Shown piece by piece: positions 1 through 5,005 of a DNA stretch of 5,005 nucleotides. Position 1 is the first letter of the stretch. Each line of letters begins with the position of its first letter. Both the position numbers and the translations under genes were made by a program. The notes below the pieces were generated by a model, which made no database searches, was not told the origin of the DNA, and saw nothing but the letters and a program-made list of their open reading frames with translations. This stretch comes from Alphaproteobacteria bacterium. GTDB lineage: Bacteria; Pseudomonadota; Alphaproteobacteria; ATCC43930; CGMCC-115725. Location of the stretch: NCBI GenBank assembly GCA_019237175.1, contig JAFAHP010000251.1, positions 1 through 5,005 of the forward strand, given 5' to 3'.

Positions 1-2150
1 TGTTGCAGCGGGCTCGGGCCCTCGACCGGGCGCTGGACGCCGACTTGCAGAAAACGCCTTAACAGAGCGGCAAGCCTTGCCCACCGGGAGAGATGGCTTT
101 TTTCCTGCACATCGTGCACCGCACGCAGCGCTCCCCAGCCCGACGCCGAGGAAAAAAAACGCAGCCTCGCTCCCGCGTTTGCCAACAAGGCGCATTCGCC
201 GAAAGCCGGTTGCAGGCGCTCATTCGCCTCGCAAGTCGAGTTGATCCAACAGATCAGCAGGTCACCGCCCGGCGCAATTCGGTCGGCCAAAATATGCCAG
301 ATCTTGCCGATGCGGGCGAAGGTCTCGCCATCGAGTTCGACAAAGCAGAAGTCAAATTGAACCGAGGCCGCGAACCCATCGAGGGCGCCGTTCAACAGGG
401 CGGCCGGCGATACACGCAAATGCCGGCGCCGCGCGGGATCGACCCAGCGCGTTGCGATACTGTGCTGCGGGCTTACGAGAAGGAGCCGCAAGCCGGCAAC
501 GGAGGCGTCGTCGAGCAGTCTGGCGATGTCTTTACAAATGAAGTGGAGTGGATGCCACGGGCGGGTATGGGGGACGGACCCGTATGTCCACTCATAGCTG
601 CGCTTGACGAGTTCGAACAAGCGCCTGCGCAGGCCTCGGGAAATAACGGCGCCGCCGCCCGCGGGCTCCGCCACGGGCGCACCGCAGTATCCCAGATCAT
701 CCCAGGTCAGCGCCCAGGCCTCTTCTATCGTGCGCAATTCTCGGCGCAGCGCTTCGCTCTCTTCTCGCCGAGGAGCCGCCGACCGATCGGCGTCCTCTTG
801 AAAAACCCGCTCCAGAACTTCTGCCTCGCAGTCAAATTCGTGTGCGATCGCCGCCAGTGCCCTATCGGTCTCGTCGCGTTTTCGGATTGCAGAAGCAGCC
901 AATTGGCGGTCCGCGTCATTCTTGCCGGCGCGGTCGCGGATCTCGGCGAACCGCGGCGCCAAGGTGGCCGCCAACATCATCAAAGCGCCGTTCTGCTTCC
1001 TTCTGGCCTTGGCGCGGTCTTTCGCGCTTTCCGCACGGAGCGCGGCGATCCGTGAGCGCAGTCTGCTGGCGGCGATATGCCGGGACAGGTGCCAGCGGTG
1101 ATAGATCCATTGCGGGTGATTGCAATGGTCCGGCACATGCGCCGGCTGTTGCCGCAACACCTCGTCGAAAAACGCCCGCAGTTCGGTCCTGCCCGTGTCG
1201 ATCCCCGGCGGCAGCGCACCGGCGTGCAGGGTCAGCGGAAAGCGCGCGTTGTCGAGCTGATACTGTGTCAGATACCCGCTCATCCGGGCGGCGGCGGCGT
1301 TTGGCGTCGCCGGGCCCAGCCGCACGAGATCGCGATGTTTGGCCTCGTTGCGCAATTCCAGGATCAGGAATTCATCCGAATCCCCGAGCACGGTCAGCTC
1401 GCGCGATGGGCAAAATTCGTAGGTAATTCCCCAATCCCAAAATGTATTGATTTCGGCGAGAACTGTTTCCGGACGCATCGCCACCATGCATATCGGCATT
1501 TGATGGCCGATGATCGTATCCTCGTCGACTTGCCAATACGCCTGGTCCATATATTCGAAGTGAATGCTTTGCTGACTGATCGTCTTGGCACGGATGGTGT
1601 TGTGGCGATGATCGATGATCATCCGCGCCATTTGGCGTGGCGGGATTGCCAAGACGCCATCGCCCTCTGCGCCTATTTCCTCGAGGAGCGGTTCGACCTC
1701 TTCCTCGACCACGCAGTAGCTCGGCGACAGCAGGACAGACTCCCCGCGCTTCATATGCGGGATCAATCGTTCGTAGCATCCATCAGCGAGAACGAAGTCG
1801 GCGTTGAGGAACAGCAAATAAGTGTCGGTCATTGCCTCGCCGAGATCGGAGAAGCCGCGGAACAGCGCGTGGGCGAGCGAAATCCCGTACTGCCACGGCT
1901 CGCCGATAACATCATCGAGCGCAACGAGCCGCACCGCGCACAGCGCTTTGGCCCGCTGCATCAACGGATGCACCTCGACATATTTGAAGAGCTTTTCTTC
2001 CGTCACCACGACGAGAGTGCAGTCGAAGAACTCTACCAAAGCCGGCAAATTACCCGGGGCTAGCAGCGAGGCCACCGCGTGATTGAGCAGACGGTCGACA
2101 TACGGCTTGCCCCACGCGTAAACGATAACCCTGACCGGCTGACGGTCCAT
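1..2150 (-). CDS. Glycosyltransferase-like multidomain protein, C-terminus beyond the window (paralogue of the plus-strand gene)
   Basis: The frame is open from ATG at 2150 down to the left edge, giving 716 visible codons and no stop, so the gene is partial at its 3' end. Residues 1-345 form a compact domain with LLAPGNLPA (29-37), LLFLNADFVLADG (112-124), PSYC (143-146), RHNTIRAKT (182-190), QMPI (217-220), TFWDWG (236-241) and LGDSDEF (255-261). The hydrophobic strand ending in NAD resembles the DxD region of GT-A nucleotide-sugar transferases, so glycosyl transfer is inferred, not proven. Residues about 355-480 are rich in Arg, Ala and Glu and should be helical or coiled coil. Residues 515-640 (GSVPHTRPWHP, then QFDFCFVELDG and APGGDLLICW) look like a Rossmann or methyltransferase-like fold without a GxGxG loop. 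The same order of blocks occurs in the divergent gene at 2402-4816, which confirms this frame as coding. No name is assignable. Confidence 0.88.
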   Translation of the reverse strand, partial: MDRQPVRVIVYAWGKPYVDRLLNHAVASLLAPGNLPALVEFFDCTLVVVTEEKLFKYVEVHPLMQRAKALCAVRLVALDDVIGEPWQYGISLAHALFRGFSDLGEAMTDTYLLFLNADFVLADGCYERLIPHMKRGESVLLSPSYCVVEEEVEPLLEEIGAEGDGVLAIPPRQMARMIIDHRHNTIRAKTISQQSIHFEYMDQAYWQVDEDTIIGHQMPICMVAMRPETVLAEINTFWDWGITYEFCPSRELTVLGDSDEFLILELRNEAKHRDLVRLGPATPNAAAARMSGYLTQYQLDNARFPLTLHAGALPPGIDTGRTELRAFFDEVLRQQPAHVPDHCNHPQWIYHRWHLSRHIAASRLRSRIAALRAESAKDRAKARRKQNGALMMLAATLAPRFAEIRDRAGKNDADRQLAASAIRKRDETDRALAAIAHEFDCEAEVLERVFQEDADRSAAPRREESEALRRELRTIEEAWALTWDDLGYCGAPVAEPAGGGAVISRGLRRRLFELVKRSYEWTYGSVPHTRPWHPLHFICKDIARLLDDASVAGLRLLLVSPQHSIATRWVDPARRRHLRVSPAALLNGALDGFAASVQFDFCFVELDGETFARIGKIWHILADRIAPGGDLLICWINSTCEANERLQPAFGECALLANAGARLRFFSSASGWGALRAVHDVQEKSHLSRWARLAALLRRFLQVGVQRPVEGPSPLQ

Positions 2151-2151
2151 G

Positions 2152-2158
2152 CCTCCTT
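2152..2158 (-). promoter_or_regulatory. Shine-Dalgarno-like AAGGAGG abutting the minus-strand start
   Basis: Read on the minus strand, AAGGAGG lies one base before the ATG at 2150, with a G-rich AGGGGG a further few bases upstream. A perfect Shine-Dalgarno core at this distance is too close for the usual 5-9 base spacing, so either the upstream G-run is used or initiation occurs elsewhere. The only nearby in-frame alternative is a TTG 18 codons upstream. Conservation with the paralogue begins at residue 8 after this ATG, and no in-frame start codon lies between, so ATG 2150 is the best choice. Confidence 0.4.
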
Positions 2159-2297
2159 GCCCCCTGACTATCGTCGTGCTCGATTGGTGGTCAGCCCCCA
2201 ACGGGATATCGTAAGGATGACCTGCTCCGTAACCGCGCGCAAGGTGGCGATCATGTGCGCGACTGCGACGCGGACCGCGCCCGCTTGAAACTGTGCT

Positions 2298-2325
2298 CCG
2301 TCCGTGGGGGCCCCCGCAGGGACGG
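2298..2325. repeat. GC-rich palindrome in the divergent intergenic region
   Basis: CCGTCC at 2298-2303 is matched by its reverse complement GGACGG at 2320-2325, and between them lies the perfect 10-base palindrome GGGGGCCCCC (2306-2315). The two symmetries are offset by one base, so a folded RNA would carry a small bulge. It could be an operator-like site, or a hairpin in the 5' leader of the plus-strand transcript. No T-tract follows, so it is not a typical terminator. Confidence 0.45.
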
Positions 2326-2401
2326 CGTTCCGCGGTAGAGAAGAGGTCTAACCCGGCGGTGTGGGTCGCCGAAACCACAACCAGCGAGAAGCCGCGACAA
2401 G

Positions 2402-4816
2402 ATGATTATCCGGGGGCCTTCGACTAGCGAAGATATAACGGGCGAATCATGCGGACGGTTGCAGCAGGCTTTGGAAATGGACTGCGCTGACGCAGGTATC
2501 GTAACGGTTTCCTTGCCAGAGGGCGCTCTGCTATTAAAGCGCTCTCTGCGCTCGCCATTGCCGGGGGCGATCGAGGCGGTCGGTTCGGGCGAAGGCCGAG
2601 AGCCGGCCCGGGTCATCACGATGGCCTGGGGCGACCGCTATATCGATGATCTGATCGAGATCACGATTCCAGCCCTGCTGGCTCCCGGCAATCTCCCCGC
2701 TTTTGTCGAAGAGTTCGAGTGCGAGTTTGTCGTCGTTACCGAAACCCGGTTGTTTGATCGCGTGGTCCGCTCGGCGGCGATCTCGGCATTGTTGGACTTT
2801 GTCGACCTGCGCCTCGTGCCGATCGACGATTTGTTGTCTCCGTGGTACGGGATCACGCTGACTTATGCATTGGTGCGCGGCTTTGCCGATTTGGGCGCGG
2901 CGATGACGCGTACTCACCTCGTTTTTTTGAACGCCGATTTTATCCTCGCCGACGGGTCTTATCGCCGCCTGGCCGAGGTCATCAAAAGCGGCGAACGCCT
3001 TGCCGTCGCTCCCAGCTATTGTATGAACCTCGAAGATACGATCGACGAGCTGCGTCGGCGGCGCGATCCCGCGGGCTGCACTTTGTCGGTGCCGCCGCGG
3101 GAACTGGCCCGCATCATTATCGACAACCGCCACAACACGATCCGCGCCAAGACGGTAAACCAGCGGATGTTCCGTATCCACCGCTACGACCAATTTTACT
3201 GGTACGTCGATCAGGCGACGTTGCTGGGCCGGCAAATGCCGATCGCGGTTGTCTACATGCGGCCGGAGCGCGCATTGACCGTGATGCCGACATTCTGGGA
3301 TTACGGCGTGATCTCGGAATATTGCCCAACGACAGCGCCCTGCGTGCTTGGCGATTCCGACGATTTTTTAATGGCCGAACTGCGCAATAAAGGCACGTTC
3401 CGCGAGCTTCTCCATCTCGGCTGGCCATCGGTCAAGGAAATTGCCACGGACCTTTCGTCGTTCACAACCCGGGACCATCGCGATTACGGGCGATACACGC
3501 TCGTCCTTCACGCCGGCGAATTGTCGCCCGAGATCGACACCCAAAAGGCCGAACTGGCGAAATTCGTCGACCAGGTCTACGCCCGGCTCAAGCCCCCGAT
3601 CGGTTATCGCAATCACCCGTTTTGGGCGCCGCAGTTTCCTCGCTTCATTGCCGGCCAGCGGCGTGCGTTCGACGAGCGGCGCGCCGAAGAGGCTGCCGCC
3701 GCGGCCTTGGTCGAGCAGGATCGGCAGGCCGCGTGGCGTCAACGGCAGATCGAAACTTTGTTCGGCCGAATACTGGCATGCGAGGCGGGAATGCGGGTGC
3801 TGCGCCGGCACCTTGCAGAAAAGCGCCGATTGGAGGAGACCAAGCTCGCCGAGATGGCCGAGGAATTCCGCCTGCGGCGAGCTGCGATCGAGCATGAAAT
3901 GGGGTCGATCGCGCCCGGGGATCGGGCGACGATCGCGGGGTTGGAGCGCGCGCGCGAGAAATGGGCGGCGCGCTTAACAAAGCTGCGGGCGCAACAGCGG
4001 CGCGCGGTGCGCAGAAGCCTTGCGGCAATCGAAGAGGACCATGGCTCTTCGAGCTCCTCTTTTCCCTTCGCTTTTGGTGACGACGCCGCGATCCGCGGAA
4101 GCTGGCGCCGCTTATGGACAAAGGCCGCGAAAGCGAGCCTCGAAGGCTGCGCTTTTGTTTATCGCAGAGCTTTCGGCTCGCTGCCATGCACGACGTCCAT
4201 TCACCCCTACCACACAATGCTGCAGCCGGCGCTGACGGCGTTGCGCAGTGCTACGAGTGCCGCCCATGCCCTTGTCATATCGTCGGGCGGAGAGCTGACC
4301 GCGGTCCTCGCGCGCGAACTCACCGGCGAAAAGCTCGCCGTTACGCCGGACCTGCTGGCATCCGAATTTTACCGGGCCTCGCTCTACAACCGGCCTAAAT
4401 TCGATCTTTGCTTTTGTGATCTGGCGATAGACGATCTGGTCAAATTCCGCGGCGTGTTCGACATCATGCGCCCGCTGATGGCGGCAAACAGCCGAGTGGT
4501 GATCGCTCACCACAACCTGTCCGGGCGCAAGCTCGATCAATGGACTTTTGAATTTACCCGCGGCTTGTTTCCGCTGACCGGACGTTCGCAGATCGCGTTT
4601 GCCGGCTCCTTGCCGGGTGCTCTCGGTGTTCGGTGGTTCACCCGAGCCTTGCAGCGGTGCAATATTGGCGTTCCAATCGGGATGATCGCGTTGGCGGCGA
4701 TGCTCGCCGTCTGCGCCCCGCTCGCTTTTATCGCTTCATGGCTCGAGCGGTGGCGAGAAGCGCAGTCTTTGCCGGCGCACTGCACGAGCATGACAATCGT
4801 GATCGACCTGCCGTGA
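2402..4816 (+). CDS. Glycosyltransferase-like multidomain protein with C-terminal membrane helix
   Basis: The complete gene has 804 codons and ends in TGA. Residues 71-410 align with the minus-strand protein: LLAPGNLPA (92-100), LVFLNADFILADG (173-185), PSYC (204-207), RHNTIRAKT (243-251), QMPI (278-281), TFWDYG (297-302), LGDSDDF (316-322) and LHAGEL (369-374). The strand ending in NAD resembles a GT-A sugar-nucleotide site, so sugar transfer is inferred. Residues 415-545 are highly charged and probably helical; a Ser run (549-553) then links to a Rossmann or methyltransferase-like domain (about 586-705; KFDLCFCDLAIDD, no GxGxG loop). A hydrophobic stretch at 755-780 looks like one membrane helix. 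The first 65-70 residues have no counterpart in the paralogue and use rarer codons (ATA, CTA, TTA). No start has a clear Shine-Dalgarno; ATG 2477 and TTG 2558 are alternatives, and ATG 2621 would cut into the conserved block. Confidence 0.9.
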   Translation: MIIRGPSTSEDITGESCGRLQQALEMDCADAGIVTVSLPEGALLLKRSLRSPLPGAIEAVGSGEGREPARVITMAWGDRYIDDLIEITIPALLAPGNLPAFVEEFECEFVVVTETRLFDRVVRSAAISALLDFVDLRLVPIDDLLSPWYGITLTYALVRGFADLGAAMTRTHLVFLNADFILADGSYRRLAEVIKSGERLAVAPSYCMNLEDTIDELRRRRDPAGCTLSVPPRELARIIIDNRHNTIRAKTVNQRMFRIHRYDQFYWYVDQATLLGRQMPIAVVYMRPERALTVMPTFWDYGVISEYCPTTAPCVLGDSDDFLMAELRNKGTFRELLHLGWPSVKEIATDLSSFTTRDHRDYGRYTLVLHAGELSPEIDTQKAELAKFVDQVYARLKPPIGYRNHPFWAPQFPRFIAGQRRAFDERRAEEAAAAALVEQDRQAAWRQRQIETLFGRILACEAGMRVLRRHLAEKRRLEETKLAEMAEEFRLRRAAIEHEMGSIAPGDRATIAGLERAREKWAARLTKLRAQQRRAVRRSLAAIEEDHGSSSSSFPFAFGDDAAIRGSWRRLWTKAAKASLEGCAFVYRRAFGSLPCTTSIHPYHTMLQPALTALRSATSAAHALVISSGGELTAVLARELTGEKLAVTPDLLASEFYRASLYNRPKFDLCFCDLAIDDLVKFRGVFDIMRPLMAANSRVVIAHHNLSGRKLDQWTFEFTRGLFPLTGRSQIAFAGSLPGALGVRWFTRALQRCNIGVPIGMIALAAMLAVCAPLAFIASWLERWREAQSLPAHCTSMTIVIDLP

Positions 4817-4843
4817 GCGCTCGCACGAGCGCGGTTTTCTTTT
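4817..4843 (+). terminator. Rho-independent terminator-like hairpin after the plus-strand gene
   Basis: GCGCTC (4817-4822) and GAGCGC (4827-4832) form a perfect 6-bp GC-rich stem closing a GCAC tetraloop. After two G residues comes the T-rich tract TTTTCTTTT (4835-4843). It begins inside the last base-pairs' reach of the stop codon, a typical place for an intrinsic terminator of the 2402-4816 gene. The C interrupting the T-tract lowers the expected strength somewhat. Confidence 0.7.
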
Positions 4844-4870
4844 CGATCAGTGGCATCGCTGCAGATCCCT

Positions 4871-4977
4871 CCTCACCCTCCCCTCTCCCCTCAATTGGGG
4901 GGAGAGGATTGAGAAGGGTTGGCGAGGCACCGCCGAGCCTTATCCGGATCCCTGGGTCAAGCCCGCCGAGGGTGAGG
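4871..4977. repeat. Palindromic intergenic repeat (REP-like, nested inverted repeats)
   Basis: Outer arms CCTCACCCTC (4871-4880) and GAGGGTGAGG (4968-4977) are perfect 10-bp inverted repeats. Nested inside the left part, CCTCTCCCC (4882-4890) pairs with GGGGAGAGG (4899-4907) across an 8-base loop, giving a strong hairpin. The right part contains GGATCCCTGGGTCAAGCCC (4947 onward), which resembles the core of widespread dispersed palindromes of alphaproteobacteria. The element is non-coding and is probably one copy of a genome-wide dispersed family; that family membership comes from memory of such repeats and was not searched. Confidence 0.6.
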
Positions 4978-5005
4978 GGGGCAACCTGGTCGAAAGATGC
5001 TTTGG
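4978..5005. other. Right-edge remnant without a recognisable feature
   Basis: The last 28 bases follow the inverted repeat and show no start codon with ribosome binding site, no hairpin and no coding signal that can be judged at this length. Confidence 0.3.

Larger units (their letters stand above)
2151..2401. promoter_or_regulatory. Divergent intergenic region between the two paralogues
   Basis: This 251-bp gap separates two genes transcribed away from each other, so it should contain both promoters. I see no convincing sigma-70 type -35/-10 pair on either strand; weak candidates such as TACGAT on the minus strand lack a well-spaced partner. A TAG at 2336-2338 closes the plus-strand gene's frame upstream, so that gene cannot begin before 2339. 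The region holds one notable palindrome (2298-2325) and no supported gene. Confidence 0.45.

Noticed and set aside
93..1055. 320-codon open frame on the plus strand
   Set aside because: It lies antisense in exact codon register to the minus-strand gene, whose translation matches the paralogue at 2402-4816. Its own product is Arg/Pro/Gln-rich with no recognisable domain.
1077..2063. 328-codon open frame on the plus strand
   Set aside because: Same register shadow. The opposite strand here encodes the conserved NADF, RHNTIRAKT and LGDSD blocks, so the plus frame is open only because of GC-rich codon use.
2168..2254. 28-residue minus-strand mini-ORF (MIATLRAV...) ending 17 bases before the ATG at 2150
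   Set aside because: Considered as a leader peptide, but it has no Shine-Dalgarno, no runs of regulatory codons and no attenuator hairpin after it.
2251..2619. 122-codon minus-strand frame overlapping the intergenic region and the plus-strand 5' end
   Set aside because: Low-complexity Arg/Ser/Pro composition, no domain, no ribosome binding site; it would run antisense across the other gene's start.
2534..3235. 233-codon open frame on the minus strand inside the right-hand gene
   Set aside because: It mirrors the conserved N-domain of the plus-strand gene in the complementary register; no independent start signal or domain.
1..5005. CRISPR array, tRNA, rRNA or insertion sequence
   Set aside because: No regularly spaced direct repeats, no cloverleaf-like segment and no transposase-like frame were seen on either strand.

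Overview
The window holds one coherent locus: two long, divergently transcribed (head-to-head) paralogous genes separated by about 250 bp, followed on the right by a terminator-like hairpin and a palindromic intergenic repeat. Overall base composition is GC-rich, with strong G/C preference at third codon positions. The right-hand repeat combines CCTCACCCTC/GAGGGTGAGG arms with a GGGTCAAGCCC core, a style common in alphaproteobacterial genomes. I therefore infer an alphaproteobacterium (Rhodospirillales- or Rhizobiales-like), with moderate confidence; no marker gene is present to fix the lineage.

Left part (1-2150, minus strand): a large gene whose 716 visible codons run off the left edge without a stop. 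It starts at an ATG at 2150. The two long plus-strand reading frames over the same stretch (93-1055 and 1077-2063) are antisense shadows in exact codon register.

Middle (2151-2401): a divergent intergenic region. It must carry the 5' signals of both genes and contains a GC-rich palindrome near 2298-2325.

Right part (2402-4816, plus strand): the complete paralogue, 804 codons. It shares with the minus-strand protein an N-terminal block of about 340 residues, roughly half identical by eye. The block contains LLAPGNLPA, an LNADF motif resembling a sugar-nucleotide/metal-binding site, PSYC, RHNTIRAKT, QMPI, TFWD and LGDSD. A charged, Arg/Ala/Glu-rich helical segment follows, and then a C-terminal alpha/beta domain that looks like a degenerate Rossmann or methyltransferase fold. 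Only the plus-strand protein can be followed to its end; it has a hydrophobic, probably membrane-inserted helix at about residues 755-780.

Right edge (4817-5005): a hairpin plus T-tract, then a roughly 110-bp inverted-repeat element and nothing recognisable after it.

The best reading is a tandem-duplicated, inverted pair of glycosyltransferase-like multidomain proteins, possibly membrane associated and acting on a surface glycan. The family is not one I can name, and the glycosyltransferase role rests on fold-like motifs only.
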